From Chitinophagaceae bacterium (GTDB lineage: Bacteria; Bacteroidota; Bacteroidia; Chitinophagales; Chitinophagaceae), in NCBI GenBank assembly GCA_025963615.1, contig JAOQAL010000536.1, positions 1-12,862 of the forward strand: a DNA stretch of 12,862 nt. Reading direction: 5' to 3'. The notes below the pieces were generated by a model. The model saw only the letters and a list, made by a program, of their open reading frames with translations. It made no database searches and was not told where the DNA came from. Below are positions 7,576 to 12,862 of this stretch, in pieces. Numbering within the stretch: the stretch's first letter is position 1; every line of letters starts with the position of its first letter. The position numbers and the translations under genes were made by a program.

Positions 7576-7646
7576 GGTAAAATTTTTAATCGTCAGTAAA
7601 TTATAGTTAAGGCGCAGGCTTTCCAATTAAAGCAAATTTTCCGGTT

Positions 7647-8930
7647 TCACTGTGCTGCTGTGTTATACTTTGCAGCATCGGGGATCTGGCTTGTCGTTAT
7701 TTTATATCCTTTAGCTCCAAAATATAAAATAAAGAAAAAACAAATCAATGGTACAATATAAGCAAGCTGCATATTATAGTGCCTGGCAATATACCCCAGG
7801 GCCAACGGGATGGTAGCACCACCCACGATGGCCATTACCATATAAGAAGAAGCAATTTTCGTTTCCGCACCCAGGTCTTTTATCCCCAAAGCAAATATGG
7901 TCGGGAACATAATAGACATAAAAAACTCAACTCCCATCATAGAAAACACACCCAACCGGCCTCCAATAAAAGTAATGTATACTAATAATAAAATATTACA
8001 GGCACTGTAAATGGTAAGTAATGTTTCTGCTTTTATGGTACGCATTAAAAACGTACCTACGTAACGGCCAATCATAAAGCAAAGAAGCAGGTAGCCGAGC
8101 AGGTTAGTAGCTTCGGCTTCCGGCATGCCGGCGCTAAACTTGCTATACCGTATAAAAAAGCTGGAAATACAAACCTGCGCACCGACATAAAAAAATTGTG
8201 CGATCACTCCATTCTTAAAATGTTTGTGCCTGAATACGGCAAAATCAAATTTAAAAGATCCCTTCTCTTCTGCAACCTTGGGCATCTTAACAATAAAAAA
8301 AAGAAATGCCACCGCTAATAAAATAACTGCAATACTTATGTAGGGCAACTTCACCCTGCCCGCTTCTGAAGCCAGGTATGAATTTAAAGCTTCAGGCGAC
8401 ATGGCATTGAGCTGGTCCGTGGTTAATTCTGTCCCGGACAATACCAGTTTACTTAAAAAAAAGGCAGCGACAAAGGCACCCAGTCCATTAAATGCCTGTG
8501 CAAAATTCAATCGCTGTGATGATGTTTCCGGACTTCCTAATACCGTGATATAAGGATTGGCGGCCGTTTCCAGGAAGGTCATACCGCTGGCAACTAAAAA
8601 TAAAGCGCCGAGGAAAAGACCAAAGCTTCTTGTTTCCGCAGCAGGATAAAAAAGAAGCGCCCCAATGGCAGCTATCACAAGACCCGCGATAATACCGGTT
8701 TTGTAACTGTACCTCCGCATAATATTGGCAGCTGGTAGTGCCATAAAAAAATAAGCGATCCAATACGCCGAATCGATGAAAGCGGACTGAAAGTCATTTA
8801 ACTGGCAAGCCTTTTTCAAATGGGGGATTAAAGAAGGTAAAAGATTGGATGTTAATGCCCATAAAAAAAATAAGCTGATTATCAGTATCAGGACTACTGA
8901 ATTTTTAGATTTCTCCTGCGGTTGCTCCAT
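7647..8930 (-). CDS. FucP-like MFS sugar:H+ symporter
   Basis: A 427-residue inner-membrane transporter of the major facilitator superfamily with 12 predicted membrane segments, closely resembling E. coli FucP, which carries L-fucose, L-galactose and D-arabinose with protons. Shared blocks include LFFLWA (20-25), the SYKTGIIAGL loop, FLETAANPYITVLG (119-132, with Glu121 matching essential Glu135), LNFAQAFNGLGA, AQFFYVGAQ with IRYSK, and FMSIMFPTIFALGIKDLG. One key residue differs. FucP Asp46, reported as essential for proton-coupled transport, aligns with Pro32 (NLLPSLIP against NLNDILLP). The gene lies between the dehydratase (25-base gap upstream) and the GH172 enzyme (71 bases downstream), so its cargo is probably the product of the secreted enzymes. 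Start ATG at 8930. Confidence 0.9.
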   Translation of the reverse strand: MEQPQEKSKNSVVLILIISLFFLWALTSNLLPSLIPHLKKACQLNDFQSAFIDSAYWIAYFFMALPAANIMRRYSYKTGIIAGLVIAAIGALLFYPAAETRSFGLFLGALFLVASGMTFLETAANPYITVLGSPETSSQRLNFAQAFNGLGAFVAAFFLSKLVLSGTELTTDQLNAMSPEALNSYLASEAGRVKLPYISIAVILLAVAFLFFIVKMPKVAEEKGSFKFDFAVFRHKHFKNGVIAQFFYVGAQVCISSFFIRYSKFSAGMPEAEATNLLGYLLLCFMIGRYVGTFLMRTIKAETLLTIYSACNILLLVYITFIGGRLGVFSMMGVEFFMSIMFPTIFALGIKDLGAETKIASSYMVMAIVGGATIPLALGYIARHYNMQLAYIVPLICFFFILYFGAKGYKITTSQIPDAAKYNTAAQ

Positions 8931-8955
8931 GTAAATTGTTTTATAGCGGTTAATA

Positions 8956-9807
8956 TTACTTGCCTTTTACAGAAATTGAATTGATCAACGTGCCAATACC
9001 ATCAATACTTATCTCCACCACATCGTCCTCCTGCAGGGTAAAATCATTCGGCGGTACCAGGCAAGTGCCGGTCATTAATAAACAGCCCGTGGCAAAATCA
9101 AATTCACGAAAAAGATATCCGGCCAGTTCTGTTAATGACCGCTTCATACGGCTGACCGGAGTTTCCGCTTCAAACATGATTTTATTTTTCCGTTTAATCT
9201 TCAAATGGATAACCGTTTCCAGGGATATTGGCTTTTCAGGTATATATAGACAGGGGCCTACCGCAGCGCTTCTTTCATACATTTTTGCCTGCGGCAAATA
9301 CAAAGGATTTTCTCCTTCAATACTTCTTGAGCTCATGTCATTACCGATGGTGTATGCCTGTATGCTGCCGGATGAATTAATGTATAGGGTCAACTCAGGT
9401 TCCGGAACATTCCAGGTAGAATCTTTACGGATATTGACTTTTCCGCCATGCCCGACTACACGATGTGGCAACGCTTTAAAAAATAATTCAGGTCGTTCGG
9501 CTTCATAGACTTTCTGATAACAGTCTGCCCCACCGGAATCTTTCGATTCTTCCATTCTTGCGTCACGGCTTTTTAAATAAGTGACACCCGCTGCCCATAC
9601 TTCCTGGCTGCCAATGGGAGGCAAAAGGTAGTGGCCAATCAAATCATCGCTTTCCGATTCAGTTACAGCTTTTGCCGAACGGGCTATTTCCTGCAAATGA
9701 CGATAAAGGTGCTGCTGGTTGACCAAGTCGTCCCAGTTATCATCCAGTAAAAAAGATTTATCGTGACTCTTAAGTACAATTCCCTTTGTTGTTTTGTATA
9801 GATGCAT
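8956..9807 (-). CDS. FAH-family 2-keto-3-deoxy-pentonate dehydratase-like enzyme (KdaD-like)
   Basis: A 283-residue cytoplasmic enzyme of the fumarylacetoacetate hydrolase fold. From memory it aligns well with Sulfolobus 2-keto-3-deoxy-D-arabinonate dehydratase, about 298 residues. Shared blocks include YEAERPELFFKALPHRVVGHG, WNVPEPELTLYI, IGNDMSSRSIEGENPLYLPQ and LMTGTCLVP. Proposed Mg2+ ligands Glu136, Glu138 and Asp157 keep the spacing of that enzyme's Glu143/Glu145/Asp164. Such enzymes convert 2-keto-3-deoxy-pentonate to alpha-ketoglutarate semialdehyde, in the oxidative D-arabinose or D-xylose route; both sugars give the same intermediate. It starts 15 bases after the lipoprotein gene. 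Other FAH reactions (2,4-diketo-3-deoxy acid hydrolysis, decarboxylation) remain possible. No dehydrogenase or sugar-acid dehydratase lies nearby. Confidence 0.85.
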   Translation of the reverse strand: MHLYKTTKGIVLKSHDKSFLLDDNWDDLVNQQHLYRHLQEIARSAKAVTESESDDLIGHYLLPPIGSQEVWAAGVTYLKSRDARMEESKDSGGADCYQKVYEAERPELFFKALPHRVVGHGGKVNIRKDSTWNVPEPELTLYINSSGSIQAYTIGNDMSSRSIEGENPLYLPQAKMYERSAAVGPCLYIPEKPISLETVIHLKIKRKNKIMFEAETPVSRMKRSLTELAGYLFREFDFATGCLLMTGTCLVPPNDFTLQEDDVVEISIDGIGTLINSISVKGK

Positions 9808-9822
9808 AGATGGTTATTATAA

Positions 9823-11061
9823 TTATCGCTTTATTTCATCCAGGTTAACACCCAGTAACTGCTGCGCCAACTGCTTCAGCGCGCTATATTCACCCTGGAA
9901 ATGACAGGTCGTTTGACTGTATCCACCGGCCTGTCCTTTATTCAGTTGCAAGGCAGGAGACGACGATTCTATTTCATAAAAAGGTCCCATCTGGGTACCA
10001 TCGGCCAGGGGGCCATCATTATATGAATTTATGACGTCGCCTTTATAGGGCTCTTTTTGTATTTCCCATTTTGAATTTACATAAGAAGCATTTTGATCCA
10101 CCTGGGGTAGTAATATGGTCAATACATTTCTTTCAAAGTCAAAGCTTCCGGCAACAGGTTTCGCAATCAATGGCGACAACCCGATCTTACTCCGGTATTT
10201 ACCATCGCAGGTAAAGTACAACACACTATCCTTTACCTGTAAACGCCCGGCCGGAATTTCGCCAAAGTAATTATCTGTTATCAATGAATGGGCGCCTGCC
10301 TGGCCATGAAACGGAATTATAACCACAGTTTTTGGCGAGGGGGTAAACATACCCAGCAGCCAGATGGATAAAAGCCCCTTATCTTTTGACCAGTCTATCG
10401 TACCGGCATTCTGAATACTGTTTTCCGTTTCAAAACCTACAAATTGAACATTCGGGGGAATTGACGTGTTCAGCTTTGTTTCTAGCTGTTTTTTATCCAG
10501 CAAACTTATTTTTCGTTCAATCGCAATATTGAAACTTGTTCCGCTGTAGTTGACCAGCGTGGCTTTTTTAGAAAAGACAGCCTGGGACCTGGTTGATTGT
10601 GACACATCATAACTTACCGTATCAATAAGCGCTGGCACCTGCCAGTGAGCGATGTTAAAGGAATCTCCGGCTTTAAAATAAATGGAATACTGTCCGCCTT
10701 CCGGCCCGATCCAAAACCTTTCTTCACCACCAACCGGGTTGAATTGCTTTTTCTTTTCGTTTGCAGCAATCAAATCATAATTTAACCAGCCAAAACTGGC
10801 GCCACTATCACCGGTGGCGGTACTCGTCATGACCCTTCCCTGGTAACCTGCGGATAGCAATATCTTCGAATTTCCGTCATCACTTGATAATTCAAGGACT
10901 CCGGTGCTATGTTTCTTAAGAAATTCCGCGTCATAAGCATAGGTCCCTTTTACCGCGGCACTATCTGGCGAAGGTTGCTGCTGGCGGGAATCATCATTAT
11001 TACAAGCCATAAAAATTAAACTAAAGTAAAGCCAGGAAACCCGGCGGGAGAAAAAAATCAT
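9823..11061 (-). CDS. Lipoprotein with mutarotase-like beta-sandwich (DUF6786-like)
   Basis: First gene of the five-gene sugar operon, 412 residues. The N-terminus is a lipoprotein signal: positive RR at 6-7, a hydrophobic stretch, then LIFMAC with the lipid-bearing Cys20. Phe at the lipobox -3 position is unusual. The acidic CNNDDS after the Cys may favour surface export in Bacteroidota. The mature part is rich in beta-strand patterns and has blocks such as LLSAGYQGRVMTSTATGD, ASFGWLNYDLI and GGEERFWIGPEGGQYSIYF, which I associate with the DUF6786 family, distantly like aldose 1-epimerases. No catalytic role is established. The start is ATG 11061; a TTG two codons upstream (11067) is less likely. 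In this operon it may bind, or change the anomeric form of, a released sugar; that is a guess. Confidence 0.75.
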   Translation of the reverse strand: MIFFSRRVSWLYFSLIFMACNNDDSRQQQPSPDSAAVKGTYAYDAEFLKKHSTGVLELSSDDGNSKILLSAGYQGRVMTSTATGDSGASFGWLNYDLIAANEKKKQFNPVGGEERFWIGPEGGQYSIYFKAGDSFNIAHWQVPALIDTVSYDVSQSTRSQAVFSKKATLVNYSGTSFNIAIERKISLLDKKQLETKLNTSIPPNVQFVGFETENSIQNAGTIDWSKDKGLLSIWLLGMFTPSPKTVVIIPFHGQAGAHSLITDNYFGEIPAGRLQVKDSVLYFTCDGKYRSKIGLSPLIAKPVAGSFDFERNVLTILLPQVDQNASYVNSKWEIQKEPYKGDVINSYNDGPLADGTQMGPFYEIESSSPALQLNKGQAGGYSQTTCHFQGEYSALKQLAQQLLGVNLDEIKR

Positions 11062-11063
11062 AT

Positions 11064-11127
11064 GCAAGCCATTTATACTTTCCCGGTAAATATAAATATT
11101 GTAATCAGAAAAACATTACTGGCTTGC
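11064..11127 (-). promoter_or_regulatory. Inverted repeat flanking the likely promoter/leader of the sugar operon
   Basis: GCAAGCCA (11064-11071) and TGGCTTGC (11120-11127) are perfect 8-bp inverted arms 48 bases apart. The proximal arm ends two bases before the ATG of the lipoprotein gene. Between the arms the minus strand carries TATATTTA (11094-11087), a one-mismatch -7 element without a clear -33. The arms could be paired operator half-sites around the promoter. If transcription starts further upstream, they would form an RNA stem that closes the ribosome-binding region. Confidence 0.35.
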
Positions 11128-11143
11128 TGGGGTGGCGAAAATA

Positions 11144-11209
11144 GTGATGCCCGGTATGTGGGTTATTAAACTGAAAGCAGATGATACGTTATTAACCCAG
11201 GGGCATTGC
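11144..11209. repeat. Long imperfect hairpin in the suf-sugar operon gap
   Basis: Two stacked stems cover 66 bases. The outer one is 11144-11152 with 11201-11209 (ATGCCC/GGGCAT plus three pairs, two of them wobbles). The inner one is 11159-11169 with 11189-11199 (TGGGTTA/TAACCCA, one T-T mismatch, then TAA/TTA). The asymmetric internal loop is six against one base and the terminal loop has 19. The wobble pairs are G-U only when read on the plus strand. It may be a terminator-like end of the suf operon (no good T-run), a structured leader of the lipoprotein gene, or a small dispersed palindromic element. Confidence 0.55.
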
Positions 11210-11308
11210 AACGGGGCTTTGGCGGGAACCTTTTACTTTACGTTCTCTTTTTAGTACAGCAGGAGTTTTTATGACGATGGGAGTTGACCTTTATTCAATA
11301 TTCCGGTT

Positions 11309-11318
11309 AAACATGTTT
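11309..11318. promoter_or_regulatory. Palindrome AAACATGTTT downstream of rrf2
   Basis: A perfect 10-base palindrome with partly matching CCGG/CCCGG flanks, 41 bases past the stop of the Rrf2 gene. It could be a regulator site or a weak terminator stem. No T-run follows it on the minus strand. Confidence 0.2.
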
Positions 11319-11358
11319 CCCGGGGCGATATTATCATGCTTCAATTAATTCCAGGCGC

Positions 11359-11817
11359 TCATTTCTCTTCCAGTAAAAGATTTAAAACTTTTGAAGATTC
11401 TTTTTCAGAATTAACCAGTTCATAAAGAGTAATCTTATCCAGCAGCTGGTCAACGGTAAACTGGATCATTTGCCAAAGGGAGCGGGCAGAGCAATCAACT
11501 GAGTTGGTGCATAATTTTAAAGAGCCGGAATGAAGACCACAAAATTCCTGGTCAAACAACACACCACCCAATATTTTCAACACCTGCTTGATCCTGATTT
11601 CTTTTGCCGGTTTTGCCAACACATAGCCACCCTTATAACCGGGAGTACTATTAATGATTCCGCCCATACGGAGCACCCGGGTAAGTTTTGCCACATAATG
11701 ACTACTTAAACCTTCCACTTCGCTTAACTGCGGAATACTCAGGCCTTGCTCATCCCTGCACTTTCCAATGCGGATAAGAATTCGCAAACCATATTCTTCC
11801 TGGGCGGTAATTTTCAT
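11359..11817 (-). CDS. Rrf2/IscR-family transcriptional regulator of the suf operon
   Basis: A 152-residue winged-helix regulator of the Rrf2 family, whose members sense iron-sulfur status, nitric oxide or related signals. The N-terminus MKITAQEEYGLRILIRI, the recognition helix region LSSHYVAKLTRVLR (37-50) and the wing GYKGGYVLAKP (60-70) are typical. Three cysteines, Cys93, Cys103 and Cys109, sit where IscR binds its cluster, so a [2Fe-2S] or similar cofactor is likely. Spacing is C-X9-C-X5-C rather than the C-X5-C-X5-C of E. coli IscR. The gene is last in the visible suf operon, 22 bases after the DUF59 gene, suggesting feedback control of Fe-S assembly. Its binding site is not visible because the operon promoter is outside the window. 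Confidence 0.92.
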   Translation of the reverse strand: MKITAQEEYGLRILIRIGKCRDEQGLSIPQLSEVEGLSSHYVAKLTRVLRMGGIINSTPGYKGGYVLAKPAKEIRIKQVLKILGGVLFDQEFCGLHSGSLKLCTNSVDCSARSLWQMIQFTVDQLLDKITLYELVNSEKESSKVLNLLLEEK

Positions 11818-11839
11818 CTTATGTTTTTTAAATATTATC

Positions 11840-12151
11840 TTACATCATTCCCAATTCTAATTGTGCCGCCTCGCTCATCATGCTCTTATTCCAGGGCGGC
11901 GTCCAGGTAACGGCTACGTGTACATCGTTCACGCCCTCTATCTGTCTTACTTTCTGGTCTACTTCAACCGGTAAGGATTGGGCGGCCGGACAGCCCGGTG
12001 CCGTCAATGTCATTACGATCTGCACATTCGTTATTGGCAAAACATTTACTTCATAAATCAAGCCCAGCTCATAAATATTCACCGGCAGTTCCGGATCATA
12101 AATAGTCTGCAAACACGCTACTACTTTTTCTTTCAATGCATCTGTATCCAT
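11840..12151 (-). CDS. sufT: DUF59/MIP18 Fe-S assembly protein (SufT-like)
   Basis: A 103-residue single-domain protein of the DUF59 (MIP18/PaaD/SufT) family, which helps mature iron-sulfur proteins in the cytoplasm. Motifs are DPELPVNIYELGLIY (19-33), MTLTAPGCPAA (47-57, with conserved Cys54 in the TAPGCP loop) and VTWTPPWNKSMMS near the C-terminus. Size and motifs match stand-alone SufT proteins. It starts 4 bases after sufE and lies 22 bases before the Rrf2 gene, so it belongs to the suf operon. PaaD, another DUF59 branch, is ruled out by context and by its lack of an extra C-terminal zinc-binding part. Confidence 0.9.
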   Translation of the reverse strand: MDTDALKEKVVACLQTIYDPELPVNIYELGLIYEVNVLPITNVQIVMTLTAPGCPAAQSLPVEVDQKVRQIEGVNDVHVAVTWTPPWNKSMMSEAAQLELGMM

Positions 12152-12155
12152 GTTC

Positions 12156-12599
12156 TTATACGTTAGCTGTATTTTTTATTTTAAAGGCCAGTGCATAATT
12201 TTTCATTTGTTTCACCATCGATAGCAAACCATTCGAACGGGTTTGCGCCAGGTGCGACATCATCCCGATTTTATTTATGAAATCCAGCCTGGCATTAATA
12301 ATATCGTCAGGCGACTGACCGGATAGTACCCGGATCAGCATACTGATTAATCCTTTTACAATTATGGCATCGCTGTCGGCGGTATAAAAAATCCTGCCCT
12401 CTATATGATCGGCTACCAGGTATACCGTCGACTGGCAGCCCCGCACTTTGTTTTCATCGAGCTTATATTTATCAGCCAGTGGTGTCAATCGTTTACCCAG
12501 GTCAATGATGTATTCGTACTTATCATCCCAGGAATCAAACAATGAAAATTCATTGACTATTTCATTTTCTATTTCTTCTATCGTCTTATGATTGCTCAT
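12156..12599 (-). CDS. sufE: SufE sulfur-acceptor protein
   Basis: SufE takes persulfide sulfur from the cysteine desulfurase SufS and hands it to the SufBCD scaffold. The 147-residue protein has the usual length. Its hallmark KVRGCQSTVYL carries the sulfur-accepting Cys55 on its loop; LFDSWDDKYEYIIDLGK (20-36) and IVKGLISMLIRVLSG in the middle are typical of the family. The gene begins 6 bases after the sufS stop and ends 4 bases before the DUF59 gene, a tight operon consistent with SufS-SufE pairing. Confidence 0.95.
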   Translation of the reverse strand: MSNHKTIEEIENEIVNEFSLFDSWDDKYEYIIDLGKRLTPLADKYKLDENKVRGCQSTVYLVADHIEGRIFYTADSDAIIVKGLISMLIRVLSGQSPDDIINARLDFINKIGMMSHLAQTRSNGLLSMVKQMKNYALAFKIKNTANV

Positions 12600-12605
12600 T
12601 TTATA

Positions 12606-12862
12606 TCAGGATAACATTTTAATCACTTTATGCAGCCCGGTAATCAACTCATCCACTTCTTCTTTTGTATTGTAAACCGCAAAGGAAGCCCGGGTAGTAC
12701 CGGGAATACCAAAACACTGCATCAGGGGCTGTGTACAATGATGGCCCGTTCTGACTGCAATGCCACGGTTATCCAGCAAAATCCCAATATCCTGGGGATG
12801 TATTTTATCTATCACAAAGGAAACCACGCTTACCTTTTCTTTCGCCTGACCAATAATTCTTA
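12606..12862 (-). CDS. sufS: SufS cysteine desulfurase, C-terminal fragment
   Basis: The last 85 residues of the PLP-dependent group II cysteine desulfurase that supplies sulfur for iron-sulfur assembly; the rest lies beyond the right edge. The frame is open to the edge. The fragment includes the catalytic cysteine loop AVRTGHHCTQPLM, followed by FGIPGTTRASFAVYNTKEE, diagnostic of SufS. An apparent GTG start at 12827 is an internal Val codon. sufE follows after 6 bases. Confidence 0.95.
   Translation of the reverse strand, partial: RIIGQAKEKVSVVSFVIDKIHPQDIGILLDNRGIAVRTGHHCTQPLMQCFGIPGTTRASFAVYNTKEEVDELITGLHKVIKMLS

Noticed and set aside
7576..7626. TTG start extending the GH172 protein by 17 residues
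   Set aside because: It would bury the signal peptide, which begins cleanly at ATG 7575.
8960..9508. 182-residue plus-strand ORF
   Set aside because: It lies fully antisense to the FAH-family gene, which has conserved motifs; no domain or promoter supports it.
11062..11067. TTG start two codons before the lipoprotein ATG
   Set aside because: ATG 11061 gives an equally good signal peptide and is the commoner codon; the difference is only two residues.

Overview
The window looks like chromosomal DNA of a Bacteroidota bacterium, most likely family Chitinophagaceae (inference from protein style). It is moderately AT-rich. Some genes have a TAnnTTTG-type -7 promoter element, and start sites lack Shine-Dalgarno sequences. 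It carries a LytS/LytTR pair, a Bacteroidota-style FucP-like sugar transporter, a DUF2961 (GH172) enzyme and a suf cluster with an Rrf2 regulator. There are no rRNA or tRNA genes, CRISPR arrays, transposases or phage genes.

Layout. (1) 1-1481, minus: the N-terminal ~490 residues of RecG helicase, cut by the window edge and lacking any ATG/GTG/TTG where its start must lie. (2) 1710-2837, plus: a WecA/TagO-like polyprenyl-phosphate sugar-phosphate transferase, divergent from recG. (3) 2838-3575: a 738-bp stretch without a gene. It holds an intrinsic terminator oriented for minus-strand transcription, several dyads and a candidate promoter for the next gene. (4) 3576-5366, plus: a LytS-type sensor histidine kinase and its LytTR response regulator. 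(5) 5364-5435: a hairpin-forming repeat that fills the junction between two convergent operons. (6) 5432-11061, minus: a tight five-gene sugar-catabolism operon. In transcription order it encodes a mutarotase-like lipoprotein, an FAH-family 2-keto-3-deoxy-pentonate dehydratase-like enzyme, a FucP-like MFS transporter, a secreted GH172 (DUF2961) glycosidase and a Tat-signal TIM-barrel isomerase. (7) 11062-11358: a gap rich in inverted repeats, upstream of that operon. (8) 11359-12862, minus: the end of a suf iron-sulfur assembly operon (sufS C-terminus, sufE, a DUF59/SufT-like gene and an Rrf2 regulator).

The most interesting part is the five-gene operon. The dehydratase closely resembles Sulfolobus 2-keto-3-deoxy-D-arabinonate dehydratase, including the spacing of its metal ligands. 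GH172 includes alpha-D-arabinofuranosidases, and E. coli FucP also carries D-arabinose. Together they suggest release, uptake and oxidative breakdown of D-arabinose or a related sugar. This is inference: the needed sugar dehydrogenase and sugar-acid dehydratase are not in the window, and the transporter lacks the FucP Asp46 equivalent.
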